A stretch of DNA of 64,000 nucleotides from Paenibacillus sp. LHD-38 (GCF_031157315.1 NZ_JAVIFU010000004.1:181407-245406); one strand, 5' to 3'; counted from the first letter of the stretch, positions 1 to 8,940 are shown. Made by a program: numbers and translations. The notes: generated by a model from the sequence alone, not told the origin.

Positions 1-1
1 C

Positions 2-1324
2 GAAAACAGCTACCGCAGCCGTTCGATGACGGAACTGAAAGGACTACTCGCAGATGATTATCTGGACGCTCGGACAGGATTTTTGAACGGGAGAATGATC
101 GACCTCTTGTCCCCATTCGCCGATGCGAGCATAAATTTGCCTTTGTTCTCGGGAGATGAGGGCTGCGCTGGGCGTACGCACTCCTATGCGGACAGCGTGA
201 TGACCGCCATTTTGGAAGGGTTGGAAAGATATTGCGGCATGTCGCCGCGCGGGAAGCAAACGGCAGTCCATGACAGCTATCGCAATTTGAAGGACCAGGC
301 GCTAAATCCCGTTCTGGTTGGCGTACATGAGAAGGAGATGTATGAGCGGCCCGACTTCCCTTTCCGCCCGTTTGATCCCGCCAGGCCAATCGATTGGGTG
401 TGGGGGTACTCGTTTTTACAGGAGCGGCCGATTCTTGTGCCTGAGCTGCTCGCCTATTATAGCTCAGGCTGCGGACACGGGTTCGTTTACGAAACTTCGA
501 ACGGCTGTGCATTAGGAGGCAGTCTGGAGGAAGCTATATTTTACGGCATTATGGAAGTGGTAGAACGCGATTCGTTCCTTATGACCTGGTATGCGCAGCT
601 GGAGCTTTCACCCTTGGACCCTTATTCGGCCGGCGATCTCGAATTGAACCTAATGATTGAGCGTTTGCGCGAGGTTGCCATGTATGACGTTTATTTATAC
701 AACTCTACGATGGAGCATGGCATTCCAAGCGTTTGGGCGATCGCCAAAAACAGGGCGGATAAGGGCGTTAATCTGATTTGCGCGGCAGGTGCCCATCCGG
801 ATCCGGTACGCGCTGCCAAAGGCGCAATCCACGAGCTATCGGGCATGATGCTGTCGTTGAACGAGAAATTGGAGGAGAATCGGGAGCAGTACGAGCAAAT
901 GCTGCATGATCCGTTTCTCGTCCGGCAGATGGATGATCATTCCATGCTGTACAGCTTGAAGCAGTCGGAGGAACGGCTGCACTTTTTGCTCCAAAACGGC
1001 CGTCCTTGCCGCAATTTCGAGGAGGCGTTTAAGCCAAAGGCCAAGCATGCGGATTTAACCGATGATTTAAAAGACGTCCTTCACGCGTTACGCGAGTTAA
1101 GCCTGGATGTGATCGTAGTGGACCAGACCACGCCTGAGACGCTGCGCAACGGACTACATTGCGTGAAGGTGCTGATTCCGGGCATGCTGCCCATGACGTT
1201 CGGACAACATCTGGTTCGGTTGACAGGCTTGGAGCGAGTACTGCGGGTTCCTGCGGAGCTTGGATATGCGAAGAAGCCGCTCTCGCCAGATCAGCTTAAT
1301 GCTTACCCGCATCCGTTCCCATAA
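2..1324 (+). CDS. YcaO-type azoline cyclodehydratase (TOMM maturation protein), 5'-truncated by window edge
   Basis: The C-terminal part of a YcaO-superfamily cyclodehydratase. Such enzymes use ATP to convert Cys/Ser/Thr of a ribosomal precursor peptide into thiazolines or oxazolines. The frame is already open at the first base, so the first ATG at 26 is probably internal; family members of this type in Bacillus are often about 640 residues, with a leader-peptide-binding domain ahead of the YcaO domain. Visible signs are the ATP-binding style segments (an EGLERYC block near residue 65 from the ATG, and EAIFYGIMEVVERDSF near 168-183) and a C-terminal PHPFP, which fits the PxPxP ending of azoline-forming YcaO proteins. 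The stop lies two bases before the first ATG of the SagB-like frame, so the two genes are co-transcribed. The precursor peptide gene is not in view. Confidence 0.85.
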   Translation, partial: ENSYRSRSMTELKGLLADDYLDARTGFLNGRMIDLLSPFADASINLPLFSGDEGCAGRTHSYADSVMTAILEGLERYCGMSPRGKQTAVHDSYRNLKDQALNPVLVGVHEKEMYERPDFPFRPFDPARPIDWVWGYSFLQERPILVPELLAYYSSGCGHGFVYETSNGCALGGSLEEAIFYGIMEVVERDSFLMTWYAQLELSPLDPYSAGDLELNLMIERLREVAMYDVYLYNSTMEHGIPSVWAIAKNRADKGVNLICAAGAHPDPVRAAKGAIHELSGMMLSLNEKLEENREQYEQMLHDPFLVRQMDDHSMLYSLKQSEERLHFLLQNGRPCRNFEEAFKPKAKHADLTDDLKDVLHALRELSLDVIVVDQTTPETLRNGLHCVKVLIPGMLPMTFGQHLVRLTGLERVLRVPAELGYAKKPLSPDQLNAYPHPFP

Positions 1325-1383
1325 GCATGATTGGACGATTCAATGCGGCGTTTCCCTATGCAAGCCTTTTGGGAGGAGAAGGG

Positions 1384-2961
1384 ATGAGTCTGAAGGCATT
1401 TCTGCACCAATTGCAATTCGACCCGGATAAGGTGAAATCAAAAGATTGGGAGACCGATTGGGAAGACGCGCCGCTCCCGTATAAGCTTTACCGGGGCTTG
1501 CCGTCTTTTCCGCTCTGCTCCGAGGTTCCGCTCACGCTGGTAGGAGAGCGTGAAATGGCGAAGCCGAAGCTTCGGGAGCTTGGCCATTTTCTATGGTATA
1601 CGTTCGGCCTTACGCAGCTTAGCCAATCCGTTTACGGCCCGGATGCGGGAGACGATTGGGGAAGCTCGCTACAGCTTTGCAGACGCTTTGTGCCATCAGG
1701 CGGCGGGCTGTATCCAAGCGAGCTTTATTTGTATTTGAAGCTGGAGGAGCTGCCTTATGGCGTTTACCATTATGATGTGGCGCATCATCGATTGATTTTA
1801 CTCCGCGAAGGCTTATTTGACGATTACTTGAGCAAGGCGCTGGGGAACCGATGCGACCTATCCGCAGCTTTCGGCGTTGCTTTCGTGTCGACGATGTTTT
1901 GGAAAAATTACTTTAAATATAATTATTTTTGTTATCGCCTGCAGGGGATGGACGCCGGTCTATTAATGGGGCAGCTGCTGGAAACGGCAAAAAGGTTCGG
2001 CTTTGAGGCGGGCGTGTGCTTCCAATTTCTCGATCGTGCCATTAATCGCCTGCTTGGGTTATCCGAGCATGAAGAAAGCGCCTATGCGGTCATTCCGCTT
2101 TCGAATGAACCGGGGATTAATTGGTTTTCCAACGAGAAGAAGGAAGATGCCGTTGCGGCGGCCGATTTGTGCGAGGAGCTTGCGGTGCTGCAGCATGAGC
2201 ACTATATGCGCTCACGGAGAGTGTTGGAATTTCCGATGCTCTTGAAGCTGAACGAAGCTTCAATGCTGGATAGTTCCGATTCATTTCATCCTATCGGAAT
2301 AGAAAAGCAGGACACTGATAATAGCGCTGCGTATAAGCTGCCGAGTGTAAATAGGCTGTCTTATGATTTGGCGTCGGTGCTTCAAGAGAGATACTCGCCG
2401 GAAAATGAATTCATTTTGCTGCAGGTTAGCCAATCTAATCTCGCTGCTTTATTGAATGAGGCTCTATTATCCTTTAAATATCGAAACGATTTGGACGGTA
2501 ATCAGAATGGTCCAGCGTCCCGCATAGCCTTGTATGGCTCCTTTTACGGGGTTGAAGGCATCGCGAATGGCGCTTATCGTTATGATGGCTCGGCGCATGC
2601 CTTGCAGCTGCTTCGTGAGGGAGACCATAGGGGCTGGCTTCAGTACGGGATGTCGCTGGACAACGTAAATTTGCATCAAGTGCCGCTCTGCTTCCATATT
2701 GCTGGCGATTTGAATTACCACCATGCGAAGCTCGGTTACCGCGGCTACCGGATCCAGCAAATGGAGGCAGGGATGCTTGTCCACCGGTTACTGCTTGCGG
2801 CAACCGCTTCCCGTTTGGGAGGACGTCCGCTGCTCGGTTTCGATGCAAACGTAAGCGATGAACTCTATGGCATGGTTTCCCGCGGACTAACGAGCCTGAT
2901 TCAAATTCCAGTCGGTCACTGCCGGAGCCGCTCTCGGCTTGAGGGGAGCTTGGCGCATTAG
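1384..2961 (+). CDS. SagB-type peptide dehydrogenase (TOMM nitroreductase-fold oxidase)
   Basis: FMN-dependent dehydrogenase of the nitroreductase fold that oxidises azolines made by the YcaO partner to azoles. The start chosen is the ATG at 1384 because a strong GGGAGGAG site precedes it; an in-frame ATG at 1327, two bases after the YcaO stop, has no visible ribosome site and would add 19 residues. The N-terminal motif DWEDAPLPYKLYRGLP is typical of Bacillus heterocycloanthracin-type SagB proteins. The protein holds two nitroreductase-like modules: the first contains RFVPSGGGLYPSELYLYLK, and a more diverged second module starts near residue 320 and contains YGSFYGVEGIANGAYRYD. The gene ends at a strong hairpin. 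Confidence 0.85.
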   Translation: MSLKAFLHQLQFDPDKVKSKDWETDWEDAPLPYKLYRGLPSFPLCSEVPLTLVGEREMAKPKLRELGHFLWYTFGLTQLSQSVYGPDAGDDWGSSLQLCRRFVPSGGGLYPSELYLYLKLEELPYGVYHYDVAHHRLILLREGLFDDYLSKALGNRCDLSAAFGVAFVSTMFWKNYFKYNYFCYRLQGMDAGLLMGQLLETAKRFGFEAGVCFQFLDRAINRLLGLSEHEESAYAVIPLSNEPGINWFSNEKKEDAVAAADLCEELAVLQHEHYMRSRRVLEFPMLLKLNEASMLDSSDSFHPIGIEKQDTDNSAAYKLPSVNRLSYDLASVLQERYSPENEFILLQVSQSNLAALLNEALLSFKYRNDLDGNQNGPASRIALYGSFYGVEGIANGAYRYDGSAHALQLLREGDHRGWLQYGMSLDNVNLHQVPLCFHIAGDLNYHHAKLGYRGYRIQQMEAGMLVHRLLLAATASRLGGRPLLGFDANVSDELYGMVSRGLTSLIQIPVGHCRSRSRLEGSLAH

Positions 2962-2971
2962 CGGTCAAGTC

Positions 2972-3016
2972 AAAACGGACAGATGGAATGTCGATGACAT
3001 TCCATCTGTCCGTTTT
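2972..3016. terminator. Bidirectional terminator between the TOMM genes and the His-rich gene
   Basis: Perfect 20-bp inverted repeat (2972-2991 and 2997-3016) with a 5-base loop, flanked by AAAA on the left arm and TTTT on the right arm. It sits between two converging genes and can serve both. Confidence 0.85.
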
Positions 3017-3051
3017 GGTTTCTGCGTATTGTTAATGGGAGAGCTGCCCGC

Positions 3052-3588
3052 TTATCTTGGCTGGCCTTTTTGGTCTTTGTCAGCCGGGTAACAGACGACA
3101 GGGTAGCAAATAGGATGATGCATATAATGCATGTGATGCATATGATGCGGATGAACATAGGGATGAAACGATTCATGATGATAATCGATCGATGTAAATT
3201 CCCATCCTTCATGGGGATGATGGTGATCACCATGCATATGGGGATCCCATGACCCTTGCATTGCAGGATGGAAGTCATGCATGGGATGGTAATGATCCAT
3301 CGGGTGGAAGTCATGCATGTGATGATAATCGTGCATGTGGTGGAAGTCATGCATGTGATGATAATCGTGCATATGATGATGGTCGTGCATATGGTGGAAG
3401 TCGTCCATGTAATGGAAATCTTCCATGTGACTCAGATCCACGCAGCAATGGCAATGGGTTTTCGGAGCATTTTCGCTCTTGGCCGGTTTATTTATTTCAG
3501 CCTGATTAGGACTCGTGAGATTTTGCTGGTAATACTCCGGCATGGCAGCCGTTGCCGTTTGTTGCACAAATGGCCGATTAGGTATCAT
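3052..3588 (-). CDS. His/Met/Asp-rich hexapeptide-repeat protein
   Basis: A 178-residue protein with about 40 histidines. After a Cys-containing segment (HCHCC) the middle carries repeated hexads of the form HHMHDY or HHMHDF, followed by a second His-rich block (HPHHMHHMHYMHH) and a short tail. No signal peptide or membrane segment is seen. The start at 3588 is preferred over the in-frame ATG at 3609 because AAGGAGG lies seven bases upstream of it. His/Met clusters suggest binding of transition metals (Ni, Cu, Zn, Co); this is inference. A sequence matching the sigma-K -10 pattern lies upstream, so it could be a spore-coat or spore metal-binding protein. No family was recognised. It faces the TOMM genes, so it is unlikely to be part of that operon. 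Confidence 0.7.
   Translation of the reverse strand: MIPNRPFVQQTATAAMPEYYQQNLTSPNQAEINKPAKSENAPKTHCHCCVDLSHMEDFHYMDDFHHMHDHHHMHDYHHMHDFHHMHDYHHMHDFHPMDHYHPMHDFHPAMQGSWDPHMHGDHHHPHEGWEFTSIDYHHESFHPYVHPHHMHHMHYMHHPICYPVVCYPADKDQKGQPR
3258..3424. repeat. Tandem DNA repeat coding for the HHMHD(F/Y) hexads
   Basis: On the + strand, imperfect 18-base units of the kind gtggaagtcatgcat or gatgataatcgtgcat alternate across this stretch. They encode the His-Met-His-Asp hexads of the minus-strand protein, and copy number could vary by slippage. Confidence 0.75.
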
Positions 3589-3613
3589 GGTGTGCCTCCT
3601 TTTTATCATACTT

Positions 3614-3622
3614 TACAATATG
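3614..3622 (-). promoter_or_regulatory. Possible sigma-K type -10 element for the His-rich gene
   Basis: Read on the minus strand the bases are CATATTGTA, which fit the CATANNNTA pattern of sigma-K promoters, about 25 bases before the start codon. The -35 element (AC) is not clearly present. Weak evidence. Confidence 0.3.
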
Positions 3623-3744
3623 CCTAAATCGATAAAAGGGCACTTATCCCTATAAATTGGGCTCAAGCATCAAGCTTATATTCCATTCTTTATGACTGTA
3701 ATTCTGATCGAGATCCGTTAAGAATCGTCATAGAGTGCACAAAC

Positions 3745-3812
3745 TGTACATTGAGGTTCAAATTGTACATATGAAGCCCCCATCTGGTTCGTGTTATGAT
3801 AGAAAATGTACA
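3745..3812 (+). promoter_or_regulatory. Promoter region with three TGTACA palindromes
   Basis: TGTACA occurs at 3745-3750, 3764-3769 and 3807-3812, ahead of the AraC-type regulator gene. A -10-like TATGAT lies at 3795-3800. With this promoter the TTG at 3842 would have a leader of about 35 bases, while an ATG at 3806 would be nearly leaderless. The repeats may bind a regulator; this is unproven. Confidence 0.35.
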
Positions 3813-3841
3813 AAAAGAAAAACGATGTAGGGGGATTCGAA

Positions 3842-6121
3842 TTGAATTGGGGAAGGGGAAACTTCACACGAAGTGTGGCGTTTCGGTGGATCGTGTCGTA
3901 CGCCGTGATCTTATGCATACCCGTTATTCTTAGTGTAATCATTTATGGCCAGACCAGGGGAATCGTGAAATACGAGATCGAACGGGCGAGCAGCGCCATG
4001 CTGCAGCAAGTGAGATATATCGTGGACGGGGAGCTGCTTCAGACGGAGAGCCTGGCCGCGCAGCTAGCCATTCATCCGGATGTCCGGAGATTGCTGACTG
4101 CGCCTTCAGAAGAGAGCGCTTACAATATTTACGGAATGAAACAAGAACTGAATAAATTGTTATCCACGAACGATTTTATTAAGGAAATATACCTTTATTC
4201 GAAGCCACTGCAGTCGGTACTCTCGAATGAAACCTATCTTAAGGAAAGGATCTTTTACGAGATTAAGCATCAGACGCAAAATTTCACTTATGAGGACTGG
4301 CTTAAGTTGATAAACCGGTTTCAGTCGGGGGAGTATGTGCTGCTTCCGGTCGAGAACCAAGGGAGGATCGAAAATACGCCCTCCTACATTCGGTCGCTGC
4401 CGATGAAATCGGCTGCCGATCCGGAGGGCACGCTTATCATGCCGCTCAATGTCGAGAAGATGAGGACTATGCTCGAAACCATTGATTGGGTGGAGCAAGG
4501 CCAAGTGTTCATTATGGATTCGAATGACCAAATTCTGTTTCAGAACGCCAAAGAAACGACGATTGAGACTTCGTCGTACCAGGAATGGAACAACCGCGGG
4601 ACGGGCACCTTTACCGGCACGTTCCAAGGCATCGAGTCGATGATTACGATCGAATCGTCCGATACGACGGGGTGGAAGTACATCAGCGTGTTTCCGACCG
4701 ACGTCTTTTGGGAGCGTGCCGGGGCCATTCGGACGATGAACCTATTCGGGCTGCTGCTTTGCTTTGCGATCGGCGGCGCGGTTATTTATTATTTTGCCCG
4801 TAAAAACTACGATCCGGTCAAGCAGTTGGTCAGCGTCTTTTCCCGGAGTCCGCTGCAGGGAAAAGGAACAGACTTGGATGAATATACGTTCATCCGGAGA
4901 AGTGTGCTCGAGACCATTCGTGAACGGGATGACATGAACAATAAACATGTTCAGCAGCTTCGGGTGTTGCAGGATTATTACCTGGGAAGGCTGTTGAAGG
5001 GTCAGGCGGATCGGAACATCCCGTTAACGGAGCTGGCGAAGACTCACAATTTGACTTGGACAAGCGATCGTTTCGCTGTGCTGTTGTTTTACATCGACAA
5101 CGACGAGGGAGGAACAAAGGATCTGGCCTTGTCGCAGTTTATTGTGTCCAATATCGTAGCGGATTCAATTGTCGACCGCTTAACGATTCATTTTACGGAT
5201 ATGGACGGGATGCTGGCGGCGGTCGTGAATGTCGATCCGGATCGCGCGGAGCATTGGAAGGACGATATAGAGGACAAATTAGCTCAAGCTTACGATTTCA
5301 TCACGGCTAGATACAAGCTTCGCTTCACGACGGTGGGAAGTGAGCTGCAAACCGGCTTGGACGGCATTCATCAAGCATTCCTTCAAGCCTTGGAAGCCCA
5401 AGAATATAGGATGGTGCTTGGGGAAGGCATGCTAATCTGGTACGGGGACATCAAACCGAACGAGGGCAGTTATTTCTTCACCGTTAACGACCAGATGATT
5501 CTGATCAATTTCCTGAAGGCCGACGAGTTCGAGAAAGCGAAGGACATGATCGACAACGTCATCCAGCAAGCGTTCCAGCGGGATATGTCGCATGAAATCG
5601 CAAAGTGCGTCCTGCTTGACGTAGCGACGACACTGATCAAGACGATTCCCGATCAGGAGCAGGCCGGCATCGCATGGGATGAATGGCGTCCGCTCAAGAG
5701 ACTGCTGTCATGCTCCACGAAGCTGGAATTCCAACAAGAGCTTCTCGTCATTTTCGATCGGGTATGCGGCGTGCTCCGCAGCAAGCAGAACGTTCAGACG
5801 AGTGCCGGTATCGGGGAGAAAGTGATGGCGTTCGTGCAGGAGAACTACAGCGACAAAGATTTAAGCGTGTCGCTGATCGGCGACCGCTTCCGGTTGACTC
5901 CGCAGTACGTATCCCGCTTGTTCCGCGAACAGACGGGGCAGGTGGGGCTGCACGACTATATTAGCCAGACCCGCATAGAAGCCGCCAAGGCGCTGCTGCT
6001 GGAAGGGGCCGGTATCGAGGAGACGGCGACCCGGGTCGGATTCGCCAGCAGTCATGCGTTTATTCGCGTATTCAAGAAATACGAAGGCATCACGCCCGGT
6101 AAATTCAAGACGATCCAATGA
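3842..6121 (+). CDS. Membrane-anchored AraC-family transcriptional regulator
   Basis: A one-component regulator of the Paenibacillus type: a transmembrane helix near the N terminus (WIVSYAVILCIPVILSVII), an extracellular sensing segment of about 260 residues, a second transmembrane helix (MNLFGLLLCFAIGGAVIYYF), a cytoplasmic linker and a C-terminal AraC double helix-turn-helix (from about ENYSDKDLSVSLIGDRF to the end, with LTPQYVSRLFREQTG and VGFASSHAFIRVFKKYEG). The start is set at TTG 3842 because AGGGGG lies seven bases upstream; an ATG at 3806 in frame lacks a ribosome site. It stands directly before a sugar-binding lipoprotein gene and probably controls the 6-18 kb uptake and hydrolase cluster in response to an extracellular oligosaccharide. 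Confidence 0.85.
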   Translation: MNWGRGNFTRSVAFRWIVSYAVILCIPVILSVIIYGQTRGIVKYEIERASSAMLQQVRYIVDGELLQTESLAAQLAIHPDVRRLLTAPSEESAYNIYGMKQELNKLLSTNDFIKEIYLYSKPLQSVLSNETYLKERIFYEIKHQTQNFTYEDWLKLINRFQSGEYVLLPVENQGRIENTPSYIRSLPMKSAADPEGTLIMPLNVEKMRTMLETIDWVEQGQVFIMDSNDQILFQNAKETTIETSSYQEWNNRGTGTFTGTFQGIESMITIESSDTTGWKYISVFPTDVFWERAGAIRTMNLFGLLLCFAIGGAVIYYFARKNYDPVKQLVSVFSRSPLQGKGTDLDEYTFIRRSVLETIRERDDMNNKHVQQLRVLQDYYLGRLLKGQADRNIPLTELAKTHNLTWTSDRFAVLLFYIDNDEGGTKDLALSQFIVSNIVADSIVDRLTIHFTDMDGMLAAVVNVDPDRAEHWKDDIEDKLAQAYDFITARYKLRFTTVGSELQTGLDGIHQAFLQALEAQEYRMVLGEGMLIWYGDIKPNEGSYFFTVNDQMILINFLKADEFEKAKDMIDNVIQQAFQRDMSHEIAKCVLLDVATTLIKTIPDQEQAGIAWDEWRPLKRLLSCSTKLEFQQELLVIFDRVCGVLRSKQNVQTSAGIGEKVMAFVQENYSDKDLSVSLIGDRFRLTPQYVSRLFREQTGQVGLHDYISQTRIEAAKALLLEGAGIEETATRVGFASSHAFIRVFKKYEGITPGKFKTIQ

Positions 6122-6164
6122 CGGGCCAAGAATCGGAACGTCGCTTTGAGAGGAGACGGCTTAC

Positions 6165-7790
6165 ATGGAAGCGCGAAAGTTCGGTTTTCTAAGGAAGGGT
6201 TGGGTGGCAATCGCCGTCATTACCTTATTCACGTCCGGATGCTTCGGGGGGAATAGCGCGGAAGAGAACCTGTCGACGAATGGGCAGACAGAGACGGCTA
6301 TCCCTGAACGCCACAGTCCCGCAGCGTCCGGAGGGCCGTTCGAATATCCGATGCAGGGTGCGCCGGAGCTGACGTTAATGACGGAGTTCCCCGACATGGG
6401 GACGCCGAATGCGGGACCGATTGACGAAGAATACGAGAAACGAACCGGCATCGCGATTCGGCATCTCGGAGGCGTTCCGATGCAGGATAATAAATTCAAA
6501 TATCTCCTTGCCTCGGGAAACCTGCCGGACATCTTTATGAATAACTGGCTTCAATTTCCGGGAGGGCCGGAGAAGGCGATCGAGCAGGGGTATATTCTGC
6601 CTCTGAACGATGTCATCGACCGGTATGCGCCGAATTTCAAGCGGATGCTCGAAGAAAACCCCGAGATCGATAAAATGGTAAAGACGGACAGCGGCATCTA
6701 TTATGCGTTCCCGTTCATTCGTTCGGAGGAGGGCAAGGTGTACGGCGGACCGATCATCCGCAAGGATTGGCTTGACGAGCTGGGACTCCTTGTCCCAACG
6801 ACGATCGACGAGTGGTATACAACCTTAAAGGCATTCAAGGAGAAGAAGGGGGCGACGGCGCCGTTAACGCTCCGAACCTTATTCATGGGCGAACGGACGG
6901 CAGGCTTCGCAGGGGCGTTCGGCGTCATGGGAAATTTCTACGTGGAAGACGGGAAAGTAAAATACGGTTACTTGGAGCCGGAGTACCGGGAATATTTGGC
7001 GACGATGAGCAAGTGGTACCGGGAAGGGTTGATCGATAAAGACTTTGCCGTTCTGGATTTGGAATCCGTAGACAAGAAGATGACTTCCGGAACAAGCGGT
7101 GCGACGGTCGGCTGGTTTTCCTACATTGAGAAATATAATCTTGCGGCGCATTCGGGCGACCCGGCCGCTCGTTATGTTGCCGCTCCCTATCCGACGCTCA
7201 GACAAGGAGAGATCCCGAAATTCGGGCAGCTCGACAACGCGTATGCGGGGACCAGCTCGGCGGCGATCAAGGCCACGACGAAAAACCTGGAAGCGGCGGT
7301 CCGGTGGCTGGATTACGGCTATTCGGAAGAAGGCAGCCTGCTGAACGCGTACGGCATTGAAGGCGTCACGTATACAATGAAGAACGGACAACCGGAATAC
7401 ACGGATCTGGTCATGGCGAATAAAGGCGGATTATCCAGCGATCTGGTGATGCTTCAGTACGCACACCAAACGAACTTCCCGATGATCCAGCGCGACTCGC
7501 AGCTGGAGTGGAAGTTTGAAGAAACGAACCAGGCCGTTGAGGTATGGCGAAAGACGAAGCACGAAGACTATTTGCTGCCGCCAATTACGCCGACGACGGA
7601 AGAGGCCAGCGAGTTGTCCGCGCTGATGGACGGGATCGGCGAGTACGTTAAGGATGCGGAGCTTCGAATCATTCTGGGCATGGATGCCATTGACGCTTAC
7701 GAGGATATGGTGAAGCAGCTGAAACGGCTCGGGATCGATCGGATCCTGGAAATTAAACAAGCGGCATATGAACGATATGTCAATCGATGA
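6165..7790 (+). CDS. ABC transporter sugar-binding lipoprotein (LplA type)
   Basis: Extracellular solute-binding protein of about 540 residues, the long type that pairs with LplB/YtcP permeases. A lipobox TSGC with Cys26 follows a short basic and hydrophobic signal, so the mature protein is lipid-anchored outside the membrane. The body shows family features such as PDIFMNNW, YYAFPFIRSEE and GPIIRKDWLDELGL. A ribosome site (GAGAGGAGA) precedes ATG 6165. The gene follows the AraC regulator by 43 bases and ends in its own strong terminator, so it may form an operon with the regulator. It resembles the binding protein at 10907, giving the cluster two candidate binding proteins. Confidence 0.87.
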   Translation: MEARKFGFLRKGWVAIAVITLFTSGCFGGNSAEENLSTNGQTETAIPERHSPAASGGPFEYPMQGAPELTLMTEFPDMGTPNAGPIDEEYEKRTGIAIRHLGGVPMQDNKFKYLLASGNLPDIFMNNWLQFPGGPEKAIEQGYILPLNDVIDRYAPNFKRMLEENPEIDKMVKTDSGIYYAFPFIRSEEGKVYGGPIIRKDWLDELGLLVPTTIDEWYTTLKAFKEKKGATAPLTLRTLFMGERTAGFAGAFGVMGNFYVEDGKVKYGYLEPEYREYLATMSKWYREGLIDKDFAVLDLESVDKKMTSGTSGATVGWFSYIEKYNLAAHSGDPAARYVAAPYPTLRQGEIPKFGQLDNAYAGTSSAAIKATTKNLEAAVRWLDYGYSEEGSLLNAYGIEGVTYTMKNGQPEYTDLVMANKGGLSSDLVMLQYAHQTNFPMIQRDSQLEWKFEETNQAVEVWRKTKHEDYLLPPITPTTEEASELSALMDGIGEYVKDAELRIILGMDAIDAYEDMVKQLKRLGIDRILEIKQAAYERYVNR

Positions 7791-7819
7791 CCTCCGAACG
7801 CTCGGAGGTCTTTTTTTTT
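7789..7819 (+). terminator. Intrinsic terminator after the binding-protein gene
   Basis: A 9-bp perfect stem GACCTCCGA/TCGGAGGTC with a 4-base loop, followed by nine T residues. It overlaps the stop codon. Confidence 0.92.
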
Positions 7820-7856
7820 GCTCCGTAACGCCCGATTCGGGAAACGGTCACTTTGT

Positions 7857-7961
7857 TTCAAGCTGTTCATCGCGATTTATTTGTTATCGTACATCATTTC
7901 CGTTATTGAACATTGCTGCGCGAAGGGCTTCTCCGATACATTGTTGGAGCGACGGCACATC
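7857..7961 (+). repeat. 105-bp direct repeat, copy A
   Basis: Gapless match to 8836-8940 at about 85 of 105 positions, best between 7897 and 7951. It lies 60 bases before the isomerase-like gene and just after a terminator. Function unknown; see copy B. Confidence 0.75.
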
Positions 7962-8021
7962 GTTCTGTGCTTGAAAATGTCGAAGCCGAGTTCATGACGT
8001 AAGGCGGAGGGAGCGAGCAGC

Positions 8022-8789
8022 ATGATATATTCGCCATCGATCGAAGCTGTATTTCGCGGAAGCGGTTACAGCGTTGAACAGATGATTCGGACGGTACACG
8101 AGATGGGGTTTCAGGCGTTCGAGTTTTGGGGATGGTGGAACAAAGAAATAGAAACAATCGAGCGGGTCGCGTACGAGCTTGGCCTTCAAGTCGGTTCGTT
8201 CTGCTCGAAGCCAATATCGTTGCTTGATCCGAACCTTCGCAACGATTTTGTGCTGGGCGCTCAAGAAAGCATTCAGGTGGCAAAAAGGCTGGGCTGCCGA
8301 CACCTCATTGCCATGTCGGGCAATCAAATGGAGGGCGTTTCGCGACAGAAGCAGCGGGAGAGCGCCATCGAAGGGCTGAAGCGCTGTGTCCCTATGCTGG
8401 AGCGTGCGAATGTGCACCTTGTATTGGAACCGCTTAACGTGAAGATCAATCATCCGGGGTATTTCTTGAGCGAATCGTCCGAGGCATTCGAGATTGTTGA
8501 GCGTGTCGGAAGCCCGATGGTGCGGGTACTGTACGATATCTATCATCAGCAAGTAACCGAAGGAGACTTGGCTCGAACGATCGAAGCTCATTTCCTAGAG
8601 ATCGGATACTTTCATGCAGCCGACCATCCGGGACGCCATGAACCCGGAACGGGCGAGATTGCATATCCCTTTCTAATGAACAAACTTCAGGAGCTTGGAT
8701 ACGAAGGATTCGTAGGCTTGGAATTTTTCCCGAAGACGACACCTGAAGAGGGGCTCCGCGCTTGCATGAACTTACTGCCGAAGTGCTAG
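8022..8789 (+). CDS. Sugar isomerase/epimerase-like TIM-barrel protein (hydroxypyruvate isomerase-like)
   Basis: A 255-residue protein of the AP-endonuclease-2 type TIM-barrel family, which includes hydroxypyruvate isomerase and many sugar epimerases. Metal-ligand regions are visible: LEPLN near residues 137-141, YDIYHQQ near 173-179, HAADHPGRHEPGTGEI near 206-221 and GLEFFP near 239-244. It is cytosolic, with no signal. The start follows GGAGGGAG. Placed among transporter genes, it probably acts on a sugar or sugar acid released from the imported substrate; the exact substrate cannot be read from the sequence. Confidence 0.8.
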   Translation: MIYSPSIEAVFRGSGYSVEQMIRTVHEMGFQAFEFWGWWNKEIETIERVAYELGLQVGSFCSKPISLLDPNLRNDFVLGAQESIQVAKRLGCRHLIAMSGNQMEGVSRQKQRESAIEGLKRCVPMLERANVHLVLEPLNVKINHPGYFLSESSEAFEIVERVGSPMVRVLYDIYHQQVTEGDLARTIEAHFLEIGYFHAADHPGRHEPGTGEIAYPFLMNKLQELGYEGFVGLEFFPKTTPEEGLRACMNLLPKC

Positions 8790-8835
8790 GAGATCGTAAG
8801 CGCTTCACGCACGATTCGTGAAATTAACAATTGGA

Positions 8836-8940
8836 TTCAAATTGTTGAGCGCGATATCTTCGGAAGTGTACATGATTTTCGTTATTGAACATTGCTGTGC
8901 GGGGGGCTTCTCCGATACATTGATGGAGCGATGGAACGTC
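8836..8940 (+). repeat. 105-bp direct repeat, copy B
   Basis: Second copy of the sequence at 7857-7961, 54 bases before the lplB-like start. The best conserved core contains a short CTCC/GGAG pairing around GATACATTG. In both copies one frame reads VIEHCCAxGFSDTLxER, but copy A has no start codon near it and ends soon after. Confidence 0.75.

Noticed and set aside
2467..2968. Two long minus-strand frames inside the SagB gene
   Set aside because: Low-complexity antisense frames opposite a well supported gene; no ribosome sites.
3240..3430. CRISPR-like array
   Set aside because: The units are contiguous, vary in sequence and code for protein; there are no spacers or cas genes.
3249..3627. Long + strand frames rich in Met/Val/His across the repeat region
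   Set aside because: They are antisense shadows of the His-rich repeats. The minus-strand frame has a strong AAGGAGG and a terminator.
7768..7974. 68-codon + frame across the terminator at 7789
   Set aside because: It begins inside the binding-protein gene and passes through a strong terminator hairpin.
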